Shown in pieces: positions 1-7,317 of a DNA stretch of 33,490 nucleotides. Source of the DNA: Methanothermobacter sp. (GTDB lineage: Archaea; Methanobacteriota; Methanobacteria; Methanobacteriales; Methanothermobacteraceae); the NCBI RefSeq assembly GCF_030055425.1, contig NZ_JASFYE010000004.1:1-33490 (forward strand). The letters are read 5' to 3'. Numbering within the stretch: the stretch's first letter is position 1; each line of letters begins with the position of its first letter. Under the pieces are notes generated by a model that saw nothing but the letters and a program-made list of their open reading frames with translations, made no database searches and had not been told where the DNA came from. Both the position numbers and the translations under genes were made by a program.

Positions 1-93
1 TATTACAATGAACGACTCTGGGGTTATCTCCATTCCATGGGCTGAGACACCGCCGATAAGGAGAAAAATTAGTAGAAACACAAATTTCTTCAC
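1..93 (-). CDS. Exported protein of a Ni/Co uptake operon, cut off by the window
   Basis: Only the first 31 codons are present. The GTG start at 93 is chosen because an AGGTGAT ribosome-binding site lies just upstream; the ATG two bases earlier runs straight into TGA. The visible part is a signal peptide: a Lys-Lys N-terminus, a hydrophobic core of about 12 residues and a VSA cleavage site. The mature chain would begin HGMEITPESF, so a histidine would be exposed at its N-terminus. The start is about 9 bases past the cbiM stop codon, so the two are surely co-transcribed. By position it could be a CbiN/NikL-like accessory component of the transporter, but too little is visible to assign a family. 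Confidence 0.7.
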   Translation of the reverse strand, partial: MKKFVFLLIFLLIGGVSAHGMEITPESFIVI

Positions 94-102
94 ATGAATC
101 AC

Positions 103-726
103 CTAGACCTTTTCCATTGCAATGAGCTCGGGTTTCATTCTCTCAAGGAATGAGAATATGAACATGCTTGCAGCACCCTCCACAACACCCACAAATATGT
201 AGAAGGGTATGAGTGTTGACATGAGCATTTCAGGACCCGCAACACCCGCTGCCAGGAGTATCATGATGTGGAACGCGGTTGCAATCATTATACCAAGGAA
301 TGTGGCTGAGAACACACCAAGTCCCCTGTCAAGTTCACTTAAAACGCTGTAGACCCCATAGGTTCCAATTCCAAGACCTATACCCATTGTCAGTATATTG
401 GCTCCCATGCTGGTTATCCCCCCCATTCCAAGTATGAAGAACTGGACGAGGAGGCAGAGCACCGCGACCATAACCGCCGTGAGGGGTCCTAGTATTATGG
501 CTGCGAGGGGTATCAGGAAGAAATGCACCGGGACACCGAAGGGTGATGGCACAGATATGGATGAGGCGACCGCAGCGGCCGCTGCAAAAAGTCCTGTTCC
601 AGCTATCCTTTTTTCCTTTCCGGGTTTCTTTGAGAATATGTAGAAGAATATGCCAATGTTCACGAGTGCAACAGCCCAGTAGACTGCCGACTGCCAGAGT
701 GGTATGATTCCATCGGGTATATGCAC
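103..726 (-). CDS. cbiM: CbiM/NikM-type substrate-binding membrane subunit of a nickel or cobalt ECF transporter
   Basis: Integral membrane S component that captures Co2+ or Ni2+ and works with CbiQ/CbiO-type partners, which are not in this window. The protein is 207 aa, near the usual length, and begins with the family signature MHIPDG; in CbiM/NikM the free N-terminal Met-His-Ile segment plugs into the metal site. Other family marks are VPSPFGVPVHF at about 60-70 and GGITSMGAN at about 103-111. There are six or so hydrophobic segments. The GTG start at 726 is supported by a strong GGAGGT site 8 bases upstream. The flanking genes encode exported proteins whose mature N-termini would carry histidine. 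Nickel for hydrogenases and methyl-CoM reductase, or cobalt for corrinoids, are both plausible substrates. Confidence 0.88.
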   Translation of the reverse strand: MHIPDGIIPLWQSAVYWAVALVNIGIFFYIFSKKPGKEKRIAGTGLFAAAAAVASSISVPSPFGVPVHFFLIPLAAIILGPLTAVMVAVLCLLVQFFILGMGGITSMGANILTMGIGLGIGTYGVYSVLSELDRGLGVFSATFLGIMIATAFHIMILLAAGVAGPEMLMSTLIPFYIFVGVVEGAASMFIFSFLERMKPELIAMEKV

Positions 727-772
727 TGTTGAACCTCCGTTAAGTGTTATCCAGTATACGCACTTTTTGTAT

Positions 773-1204
773 TCAGCTGCGTGGGAACCTGAATGCGGTT
801 AAACCAAAAACCAGGCACAGTCCTGCAAGTGCAGGTAGGAATCCGTAATCTGGTTTATTCACATTAACATCTGCTGTTTCTGTGGTATTCTCCCTTTCAC
901 CTGTAACATTCTCTTCAGTCTGGAAATTGCTTTCAGCACCGGATTTCTCTGATGAATCTGATGAGTCCAATTTACTTTCATGGGTGGTTTTATGACCACC
1001 TGATGCGCTTGATTTGCTGCTGCTCTGACCTGAAGGCTTATTCGAAGTACTGGATGAATCTGATGTGGTGGATGAGTCTGATTTACTGTCACCTGAATCC
1101 GATGGTTCCTCAAGGTAGTAACCATGGCCGGGGTGGGCCCATGCATGATGCGAGAGACCTGCAATCAGTGCAAATGTCGCTAGAATGATAAGGAACCTTC
1201 TCAT
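773..1204 (-). CDS. Exported, membrane-anchored HPGHG protein with a Ser/Asp linker
   Basis: A 143-aa protein of unknown exact role, first gene of the cbiM operon (46 bases upstream of cbiM). It has a signal peptide ending in AWA, so the mature chain would start HPGHGYYLEE, a likely metal-binding N-terminus. Residues about 35-110 are almost entirely Ser, Asp, Glu, Lys, Thr and Gly and look disordered. A single transmembrane helix follows at about 122-138 (LPALAGLCLVFGLTAF) with a short Arg-containing tail. The ATG at 1204 has a GGTGAT site. I infer a surface metal-capturing or docking component for the Ni/Co transporter. Low-complexity sequence makes homology searches weak; the role rests on context and the His motif. 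Confidence 0.75.
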   Translation of the reverse strand: MRRFLIILATFALIAGLSHHAWAHPGHGYYLEEPSDSGDSKSDSSTTSDSSSTSNKPSGQSSSKSSASGGHKTTHESKLDSSDSSEKSGAESNFQTEENVTGERENTTETADVNVNKPDYGFLPALAGLCLVFGLTAFRFPRS

Positions 1205-1235
1205 TGTATCACCACAGATTAGTTAAAACATCTTC

Positions 1236-1247
1236 AATATATAAAAT
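1236..1247 (-). promoter_or_regulatory. TATA box of the Ni/Co uptake operon
   Basis: On the minus strand the sequence ATTTTATATATT lies about 32 bases upstream of the ATG at 1204, giving a predicted start near 1210 and a very short leader. The rest of the 229-base gap (1205-1433) shows no gene I can support. Confidence 0.55.
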
Positions 1248-1433
1248 CTTTTATTACCGAAAACACTTATAGGAATCTAAAAGTAATACTGAAATAGGGA
1301 TGTGGTCGCGGAATTCCCTTGATGGGGAGATCCATGAAATCAAAGGTTAAATTCTCTATGTGATTTAGAAAATTAAAGAATATGGGGGGGTGATAGATCA
1401 GCCTCTATCCATAAAATAGAAATAAGCCCCTAT

Positions 1434-2711
1434 CTACTTTGAGGACTCCAGAACATCCAGAAGGGCATGTGAGATATCCCTGAAACTGTAACCCTCACTT
1501 ACAAGGTTTCCCAGGAGCTTGGAGTCACTGTAACTCTTGGATTTAAGGTTTCTCCGGAGCACCTCCACAAGGTCCTCCTCGTAACCCCTCCTTATCTCCT
1601 GTGGGGATGGTATGTTGCTCTTCTTTATCCTTTTACCTGTGAAGGACTGGATTCGCCTTAACCTGTGGACCTCCCTTCCAACAACCAGTGTGAAGGATTT
1701 TCCACTTGAACCGGCACGCCCGGTACGCCCTATCCTGTGAACGTAGTACTCGTTCTCGAATGGGAGATCATAGTTGACAACTACCTCCACATCGGGCACA
1801 TGTATACCCCTTGCAGCAACATCAGTTGCAATGAGGAGGTTGAACCTTCCCTTCCTGAATCGTTCCATGACACGTTCACGCTTTGACTGTGATAGGTCCC
1901 CGTGAATTTCATCCACAGAGTAGCCCATACGTCCAAGCTGCTTTCTGAGCCTCTGAACCCTCCTTTTGGTATTGCAGAATATGAGGCCCATTCCTATGTC
2001 ATTGGATGTCAGTATCCAGTCAAGGAGCTCAACCTTGTCCTCCTCCCTGGTTTTGAAATAGAATTCATCTATCCTGGGGCTGTGCTTTTTCTCAACACGG
2101 AGGATCTGGGGGTTCCTCATATACCTCTCTGCGATCCTTAGTACCGGCTTTGAGATGGTTGCAGAGAAAAGCAGGGTCTGTCTCCTTTCAGGTACGTGGG
2201 ATAGTATCCTCTCTATGTCCTCTATGAAGCCCATGTTGAGCATCTCATCGGCTTCATCAAGCACGACCGTGGATACACTTCCAAGGTCCACAGTACCCCT
2301 CTCGATGTGATCTATGAGCCTTCCTGGTGTTGCGACGATAACATGGACGCCCCTCCTGAGCTCAGCTATCTGACCTCCGATTCCCTGACCACCATAGACC
2401 GCAAGCACCCTCACATTAAGGTACTTACCTATCCTCCTTATCTCATCGGTGACCTGCAGACAGAGTTCACGGGTCGGGCAGATCACAAGTGCCTGGGGGA
2501 CCCTCTCTGGTTCAAGGTTCTCAAGAAGTGGTATGGCAAAGGCTGCGGTTTTCCCGGTCCCGGTCTGGGCCTCCCCAACAACGTCCATACCATCAAGTGT
2601 AACAGGTAATGTAAGTGCCTGGATTGGGGTTGTACCCTCAAATCCCATATCATCAAGGGCCCTGTTAATCTCCCCTGAGATATCAAATTCACTGAATTTC
2701 AATTCTTTCAT
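1434..2711 (-). CDS. DEAD-box ATP-dependent RNA helicase
   Basis: Cytoplasmic RNA unwinding enzyme of the DeaD/CshA type, likely for ribosome assembly or mRNA turnover. All helicase motifs are visible in order: GFEGTTPIQ (Q motif), AQTGTGKT (I), PTRELCLQ (Ia), TPGRLIDH (Ib), DEAD (II), SAT (III), LIFCNTKRR (IV), ATDVAARGIHVPDV (V) and HRIGRTGRAG (VI). A short basic C-terminal extension follows. I prefer the ATG at 2711 (425 aa), preceded by GAGGA; the frame stays open to a TTG at 2750 with no ribosome-binding site, and the added 13 residues are not family-like. The gene stands alone with a long AT-rich upstream region containing a hairpin, which suggests leader-based control. Confidence 0.93.
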   Translation of the reverse strand: MKELKFSEFDISGEINRALDDMGFEGTTPIQALTLPVTLDGMDVVGEAQTGTGKTAAFAIPLLENLEPERVPQALVICPTRELCLQVTDEIRRIGKYLNVRVLAVYGGQGIGGQIAELRRGVHVIVATPGRLIDHIERGTVDLGSVSTVVLDEADEMLNMGFIEDIERILSHVPERRQTLLFSATISKPVLRIAERYMRNPQILRVEKKHSPRIDEFYFKTREEDKVELLDWILTSNDIGMGLIFCNTKRRVQRLRKQLGRMGYSVDEIHGDLSQSKRERVMERFRKGRFNLLIATDVAARGIHVPDVEVVVNYDLPFENEYYVHRIGRTGRAGSSGKSFTLVVGREVHRLRRIQSFTGKRIKKSNIPSPQEIRRGYEEDLVEVLRRNLKSKSYSDSKLLGNLVSEGYSFRDISHALLDVLESSK

Positions 2712-2753
2712 TTTTATCTTTTCCTCAATTCTTAAAAATCGATTATTCAATTA

Positions 2754-2777
2754 TCAGCTGCCAGCCGGCAGATCTGA
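2754..2777 (-). promoter_or_regulatory. Hairpin in the leader of the helicase mRNA
   Basis: Arms TCAG-CTGCC and GGCAG-(AT)-CTGA form a 9-bp stem with a 4-base loop and a 2-base bulge. It lies 43 bases upstream of the helicase ATG. A TATA-like ACTTTAAATAG on the minus strand near 2852-2862 would start transcription near 2830, so the leader would be about 120 nt and would contain this hairpin. Confidence 0.4.
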
Positions 2778-2923
2778 AACATGATAGCCCCAAAATTTCT
2801 GCCAGGCACATGATAATTAAAAATCAGCACATATTCATGTTGAACTTCAACCTATTTAAAGTAATGGTTTGGGTGGATTAATTTTCAGGATTTAGTTCAT
2901 TCTAAGAATCTTTTATCTGGTTT

Positions 2924-3544
2924 TCAGACGACTCGTGGGATTTTTTCGTCGAGAAATAGCCTTATAACACGCATTGGGGTCACTATCATGTTTATCCTTT
3001 CATCGTGGCCCTCAACAGGGACACTTTCAATGATCTGCAGCTCATGTACCGTTGTGGCTATAGGAGTGTCATCACCTATGGCCCCCTGATCCCTGAGTTC
3101 AGATATCTCCCTGTCACCGTATCCTCCCCCCTTACCGAGGCGGTTTCCCTCCAGGTCAACGGCCACGGATCCCTCAACAACAAGGTCAACCTCTGGGAAT
3201 CTGCTGATGAATGAGCCATACCTGTAGGCGCCCCTTATGGTTGATGCAGCATCCGCATCCGGAACATCCCCTGAGATTAAAAGGTAACCATCCTTTATCT
3301 TTGGTGTGGGCATTACAAGGTCCTTTCTATCATCAAGGGCCAGTCGTCTCACTGGGCGCTGGGCAGAATCAGGGGATGAGAATACAACATCTGCTCTTTC
3401 CCACTCTATTGTCCTTGAGAGCCTCTCTGCGGCTGCAGCTGACCCCTGAAAGTCTGGTATGCGGCCATGGGAACGGCTGCTTACACCCCTATCCTTCAGG
3501 AGTTTCCAGATCCTCTCCCTGATTAAGTCCTTATCCATCATCAT
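2924..3544 (-). CDS. 5-formyltetrahydrofolate cyclo-ligase-like protein
   Basis: Member of the 5-formyl-THF cyclo-ligase (methenyl-THF synthetase) family, which uses ATP to convert 5-formyl- to 5,10-methenyl-tetrahydrofolate. The family ATP-binding motif RLGKGGGYGDRE is at about 135-146, preceded by the conserved DLVVEGSVAVDLEGN strand, with VHE and DERI near the C-terminus. Methanogens carry C1 units mainly on tetrahydromethanopterin, so the true substrate is uncertain. The start is ambiguous: ATG codons lie at 3562, 3544, 3541 and 3538, none with a strong ribosome-binding site; I use 3544 (206 aa). It is the last gene after hypE and the RDD protein, with a small gap, and is probably co-transcribed. 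Confidence 0.8.
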   Translation of the reverse strand: MMMDKDLIRERIWKLLKDRGVSSRSHGRIPDFQGSAAAAERLSRTIEWERADVVFSSPDSAQRPVRRLALDDRKDLVMPTPKIKDGYLLISGDVPDADAASTIRGAYRYGSFISRFPEVDLVVEGSVAVDLEGNRLGKGGGYGDREISELRDQGAIGDDTPIATTVHELQIIESVPVEGHDERINMIVTPMRVIRLFLDEKIPRVV

Positions 3545-3571
3545 TTTTCTCTGCAGACACATTCAAATGGA

Positions 3572-3991
3572 TCATAGATCCTGTTCAGCATCGTCCACAT
3601 TCTTCTCTGCACTGACAACCCGTGTACCTGCAATTGCGTCGAGGATCCTGAGACGATTCCTGAGGCGTCCCAGGATGACGTCCAGGATGAGGGGGAACCA
3701 GAGTATCCTTGAAAGGTTTCTTATGACAACCTGGCCCCAGCCAAGTTCACCCTCCTCTGATATTACAACGAGGCCCATCATCCTCTTACCCGCTGTTCCT
3801 CCATGGTACTCAAGGTAGCTGAAATAGAGAATGGTTATGATGCCAAGGATGGGGAGCCAGTACCTGTAGATTGAGAAAAGGTTCAGGAGAAGTGCTAATG
3901 GATAAACAAGGACTGTTAGCAGGTACATCACCCCTGTAACCACCAGGAAATCAACTAAAAATGCATAGAGCCTCTTCTTCTTAAGTTCCAT
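3572..3991 (-). CDS. RDD-family membrane protein
   Basis: A 139-aa integral membrane protein. RDD marks are visible: an early Asp in the first helix (AFLVDFLVV, D14), GGTAGKRMMGLVV after the second helical region, and LDAIAGTRVV near the C-terminus. Hydrophobic segments span roughly 9-40, 44-60 and 90-106. The family is functionally diverse; some bacterial members are linked to Na+/H+ exchange, but no function can be assigned here. A GGAGGGGTG site precedes the ATG, 20 bases after the hypE stop, so it belongs to the hypE transcript. Confidence 0.82.
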   Translation of the reverse strand: MELKKKRLYAFLVDFLVVTGVMYLLTVLVYPLALLLNLFSIYRYWLPILGIITILYFSYLEYHGGTAGKRMMGLVVISEEGELGWGQVVIRNLSRILWFPLILDVILGRLRNRLRILDAIAGTRVVSAEKNVDDAEQDL

Positions 3992-4011
3992 AACACCCCT
4001 CCTGTATCAGA

Positions 4012-5022
4012 TCAGCACACCCTTGGAACAGGATCAGCAACAGGGGCCTCAAGTATCCTCCTGCCTCCAAGGCTTGTTTCAAGGATCACATGGCTGTCCT
4101 GATTTGCTTCACCTATTATCATTGCGTTTTCACCGTATGGTGCCTTCCTCACGGCTCTGAGGACATCCTCAGCGTATTCAGGGTTAACCCCCATGATGAC
4201 CTTGCCCTCATTGGCAACCTCATAGGGGTCGATGCCCAGCATCTCGGAGACGGCCCTAACCTCCTCCCTCACAGGGATCATGTCCTCATCAACAACCATC
4301 CCGACCCCTGATTTATCTGCGAGTTCGTTGAGGGCATTTGCTATACCCCCCCTTGTGGGGTCCTTCATTGCGGTAACACCACCAACCTCAAGGGCCGCCT
4401 CAACCATACCCCATACCGGGGCAACATCTGATTCAAGGTCGGTGTCGAATCCAAAGCCCTCACGGAAGGCCATGAGTGCCATGCCATGGTCCCCCACGCT
4501 GCCTGTGAGTATGATCTTATCACCGGGCCTCAGTCCTGAGTCCCTTATTATCTCACCACGCTTCACAACACCTATACCCGTGGTTGTTATGACCATCCTG
4601 TCCAGTTTACCCCTCTCCATGACCTTGGTGTCCCCGGTGACGATTGAAACCCCGGTCTCCCTGGAGACAGCGTCCATTGACTGCACGATCCTCTCAAGAT
4701 CCTCGCCAGGGAATCCCTCGCTGAGGATCATTGCACTTGCAATTGCAAGGGGCCTTGCACCCATAACCGATATGTCGTTGACTGTACCTGCAACCGATAT
4801 CTTGCCTATATCACCGCCTGGGAAGAAGAGGGGGTCGACTGTGTGGCCATCGGTACTCATAACTATCTCATAGTCGCCGAGGGGTATGCTTGCACCGTCG
4901 TCAAGGTCCTCGAGGCCAATTCCGCCGTTAACCCTCGTGTTATGGATATTGGATAGTATTATGTTTGATATGAGGTCCTGCATCACTTCTCCGCCTGCAC
5001 CATGGGACATGCCGATCTTCAT
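4012..5022 (-). CDS. hypE: Hydrogenase maturation protein HypE
   Basis: HypE dehydrates the carbamoyl group placed on its C-terminal cysteine by HypF to a thiocyanate, the cyanide source for the Fe(CN)2CO centre of [NiFe] hydrogenases. The 336-aa length matches the family. The chain ends in PVPRVC, the required C-terminal cysteine in the usual PRxC setting. PurM/AIR-synthase-like features include SHGAGGEVMQDL at the N-terminus, the STDGHTVDPLFFPGGDIG block at about 56-73, TGDTKVME, and KDPTRGGIANALNELA. The ATG at 5022 has an AGGTGA site. It heads a three-gene minus-strand group with its own TATA box. No other hyp gene is in the window. Confidence 0.96.
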   Translation of the reverse strand: MKIGMSHGAGGEVMQDLISNIILSNIHNTRVNGGIGLEDLDDGASIPLGDYEIVMSTDGHTVDPLFFPGGDIGKISVAGTVNDISVMGARPLAIASAMILSEGFPGEDLERIVQSMDAVSRETGVSIVTGDTKVMERGKLDRMVITTTGIGVVKRGEIIRDSGLRPGDKIILTGSVGDHGMALMAFREGFGFDTDLESDVAPVWGMVEAALEVGGVTAMKDPTRGGIANALNELADKSGVGMVVDEDMIPVREEVRAVSEMLGIDPYEVANEGKVIMGVNPEYAEDVLRAVRKAPYGENAMIIGEANQDSHVILETSLGGRRILEAPVADPVPRVC

Positions 5023-5066
5023 AGATTCACCTGTACAATCTCTTGCTTATAGGGTATCTTGCTGAT

Positions 5067-5076
5067 GGTATAAAAC
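5067..5076 (-). promoter_or_regulatory. TATA box of hypE
   Basis: Minus-strand GTTTTATACC preceded by an A/G-rich BRE-like GAAAG. It is about 45 bases upstream of the hypE ATG, so a leader of about 20 nt is predicted. Confidence 0.55.
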
Positions 5077-5198
5077 CTTTCATTGGTGTAATCACATATT
5101 GATCAGGGCAGAGGTTTCCCTCAGGACAATATTCTATTTAAATAAAGGAGTTAGGATAGATGGATTCAGTGATCCATAGCATACCCTGGAAGCACAAT

Positions 5199-5208
5199 CT
5201 TTTTAAAT
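5199..5208 (+). promoter_or_regulatory. Probable TATA box of the S8e/polB fragment operon
   Basis: CTTTTTAAAT with a purine-rich flank. Initiation about 25 bases downstream would fall in or beside the palindrome at 5223-5242, giving a leader of about 80 nt for rps8e. Confidence 0.45.
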
Positions 5209-5222
5209 GGGGGATCCTATAC

Positions 5223-5242
5223 TATAGATAAATTTATCTATA
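5223..5242. promoter_or_regulatory. Perfect 20-bp palindrome at the S8e start region
   Basis: TATAGATAAATTTATCTATA is identical on both strands; symmetry stops at 5222/5243. It is centred about 28 bases downstream of the TATA-like element. It could be a repressor site over the transcription start, or an AT-rich site that forms by chance. Confidence 0.4.
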
Positions 5243-5250
5243 CCGAGTCA

Positions 5251-5269
5251 CTGAGTTTCTTAAACTCAG
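5251..5269 (+). promoter_or_regulatory. Hairpin in the S8e leader
   Basis: CTGAGTTT and AAACTCAG make a perfect 8-bp stem with a 3-base loop (CTT), 41 bases upstream of the rps8e ATG. In the mRNA it would sit within the leader and could bind a ribosomal protein or alter initiation. Function is inferred only. Confidence 0.45.
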
Positions 5270-5309
5270 CATTACTGATTCTGATAGAGACTTAGATTGA
5301 GGTGAAATA

Positions 5310-5693
5310 ATGGCAATCTGGCAAGGTAAATCAATGAAGAAACCAAGCGGTGGAAGAGCCAAGATGAACCGCGGAAAGAGGAAATACGAACTTGGAAGGG
5401 AACCCGCCGAGACAAAGATCGGTGACAGGCGTGTCAGGATGATAAGGACACGTGGGGGCAACACCAAGGTCAGGCTCGCTGCAGATACAAGGATAAACGT
5501 TGTTGACCCTGAAACAGGTAAGGTTGAGGTTGCGGAGATAAGGAATGTTGTTGAGAACACAGCAAACCCCCACTTTGTGAGGAGGAACATCATAACAAAG
5601 GGTGCTGTTGTTGAAACCAGCCTTGGAAACGTGAGGGTCACATCCAGGCCTGGACAGGACGGCGTAATAAACGGAGTACTCATAAAGGAATAG
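5310..5693 (+). CDS. rps8e: 30S ribosomal protein S8e
   Basis: Archaeal/eukaryotic-type small-subunit ribosomal protein, 127 aa, the usual archaeal size. Recognised from its start [16 protein letters not shown], the basic segment [19 protein letters not shown], and the C-terminal [15 protein letters not shown] textbook GAGGTGA site precedes the ATG. It is the first gene of a plus-strand group with the PolB small fragment 39 bases downstream, so replication and translation genes share a transcript. The upstream region carries a TATA-like element, a palindrome and a hairpin. Confidence 0.98.
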   Translation: MAIWQGKSMKKPSGGRAKMNRGKRKYELGREPAETKIGDRRVRMIRTRGGNTKVRLAADTRINVVDPETGKVEVAEIRNVVENTANPHFVRRNIITKGAVVETSLGNVRVTSRPGQDGVINGVLIKE

Positions 5694-5732
5694 ATTTCCC
5701 ACCAAAGCCCCTCAACTGACCATGGGTGTCAT

Positions 5733-6398
5733 ATGTCAGATAAGCTTGAGGCCGAGATACTATCCCAGGTGGAAAGGTTCCTCAAACACATAAACAGCAA
5801 CCTGCCTGAGGGCATGGAGCTGGAATTTGAGGGCTTTTACAGGAGGGGCTTCTTCGTAACAAAAAAGAGATACGCCCTGATAGAGGATGACACGATTGTT
5901 GCAAAGGGCCTTGAACTTGTGAGGCGTGACTGGGCACCGATAGCTAAAAAGACCCAGCAAAAAGTTTTAATGGCCATCCTAAGAGACGGATCCCCTGAGA
6001 AGGCCAGAAAGATAATAAGGGATGTTGTAAGGCGCATAAGGGGCGGCGAGGTGGAACTGGATGACCTTGCAATCCACACCCAGATAACAAGGGACCTCTC
6101 TGAGTACAAACAGATAGGCCCACATGTTATCGCCGCAAAACGATCCCTTGAGAGGGGAAGGCGCATTGAGCGGGGATCCATAATCAGGTATATCATAGTT
6201 AAGGGAAGGGGCCCCATAAGTCAGAGGGCCTTCCCGCTTGAGGATGCTGAGGGCCTGGAGTACGACCCGGACTATTACATTGAAAACCAGGTCATGGCCG
6301 CGGTATCAAGAATAATGTCATCTCTCGGCTACTCCACAGAGGATATAAATTCTCTCTCATGTGGCGAAAGGCAGAGCAACCTCGATGCCTTTTTCTAG
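5733..6398 (+). CDS. Small (C-terminal) subunit of the split family-B DNA polymerase
   Basis: The protein is 221 aa and matches only the C-terminal part of archaeal PolB: the KKRYAL motif at 44-49, [14 protein letters not shown] at about 63-76, and the thumb-like [16 protein letters not shown] region. In M. thermautotrophicus PolB is encoded in two unlinked pieces, with exonuclease and most palm motifs in the large piece, so this is a natural split and not a pseudogene fragment: it has its own start and stop and is intact throughout. The last eight residues, QSNLDAFF (214-221), form a canonical PIP box (QxxLxxFF) that should tether the enzyme to the PCNA clamp. It follows rps8e closely. Confidence 0.93.
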   Translation: MSDKLEAEILSQVERFLKHINSNLPEGMELEFEGFYRRGFFVTKKRYALIEDDTIVAKGLELVRRDWAPIAKKTQQKVLMAILRDGSPEKARKIIRDVVRRIRGGEVELDDLAIHTQITRDLSEYKQIGPHVIAAKRSLERGRRIERGSIIRYIIVKGRGPISQRAFPLEDAEGLEYDPDYYIENQVMAAVSRIMSSLGYSTEDINSLSCGERQSNLDAFF

Positions 6399-6575
6399 AA
6401 AACAGGAACTTTATTTTTTTCATCTGAGATTTTGGTTGTTCTGGACCTCCACTAAGAGTTTATAGGCAGGAATAGTTTTACATATTATTTTGCATCATAA
6501 TATTATCCACAGAGAAACCAACACTGTTATAATTGATTAACTATAGAGTTTCATTACAGAGAGTAAGGTGGGAAG

Positions 6576-7256
6576 ATGCTGAAGGCGGTTTTTTTTGACA
6601 TTGATGACACACTCTATGACACATCAGGATTTGCCAGACTTGCAAGAAAGGCTGCCCTGAATGTGATGATAGATGCGGGTTTACCCCTGACACAGGATGA
6701 GGCATACAAACTTCTGAGGGAGATAATCGCTGAAAAGGGCTCCAACTATGATAAACATTTCAATGTGCTCACAAAGACGGTTTTTGGTGAGGAAAAACCC
6801 CTTCTCATTGCCCTTGGAATGATAACATATCACAACGTCAAGTTCGCGCTTCTCCGGCCATTCCCCAATACAACATCAACGCTTATACACCTAAAGAGCA
6901 GGGGATACAGGCTGGGGGTCATATCCAACGGTATAACAATAAAGCAGTGGGAGAAACTGATAAGGCTGGGGATACACCACTTCTTCGATGAGGTCGTCAC
7001 CTCAGATGAGGTTGGCTTTGAGAAACCAAACATCAGGATCTTTGAGGAGGCCCTCAGAAGGATGGGCTGCAAACCTGAAAGATCCATTATGGTTGGCAAC
7101 AAGTTCAATGAGGACATACTGGGGGCAACCAACGCGGGAATGTCAGCCATACTCGTCAACTCAGAGCTTACAGATGAAGAGCGGGATCTCATTGAAAAGA
7201 GGGGCCTTGATGTTACTGTCATCAATGACATCAGCGAACTTAAGGAGATTCTCTAG
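6576..7256 (+). CDS. HAD-family hydrolase (phosphatase)
   Basis: A 226-aa HAD-superfamily protein. The catalytic motif FFDIDDTLYD places nucleophile D8 and acid/base D10; motif II is VISNG (about 110-114), motif III Lys is in FEKPNIRIF, and motif IV is MVGNKFNEDILGA. The alpha-helical cap lies between motifs I and II. Close relatives are annotated as glyceraldehyde-3-phosphate phosphatase-like or phosphoglycolate phosphatase-like; the substrate cannot be read from sequence. A GGTGGG site precedes the ATG. The 177-base upstream gap holds a T-run after the polymerase gene (about 6410-6420) and TATA-like sequence near 6457, so it may have its own promoter. Confidence 0.88.
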   Translation: MLKAVFFDIDDTLYDTSGFARLARKAALNVMIDAGLPLTQDEAYKLLREIIAEKGSNYDKHFNVLTKTVFGEEKPLLIALGMITYHNVKFALLRPFPNTTSTLIHLKSRGYRLGVISNGITIKQWEKLIRLGIHHFFDEVVTSDEVGFEKPNIRIFEEALRRMGCKPERSIMVGNKFNEDILGATNAGMSAILVNSELTDEERDLIEKRGLDVTVINDISELKEIL

Positions 7257-7317
7257 TCAGGATCTCCACATTTTTTCTGGGGGGATGAACATGATTTCAT
7301 TGATAGGGGGATGATTG

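Noticed and set aside
773-1204. Ser/Asp-rich low-complexity stretch as a non-coding repeat
   Set aside because: It lies inside a frame with a proper signal peptide, start site and transmembrane helix.
1296-1365. Small open frames in the gap after the Ni/Co operon promoter
   Set aside because: Frames of 13-16 codons, no ribosome-binding site or recognisable sequence.
2712-2750. 13-residue TTG-started extension of the helicase
   Set aside because: No ribosome-binding site at the TTG; GAGGA precedes the ATG at 2711.
5733-6398. PolB fragment as a truncated pseudogene
   Set aside because: It has an intact start, stop and PIP box, and a natural split of this polymerase is known in Methanothermobacter.
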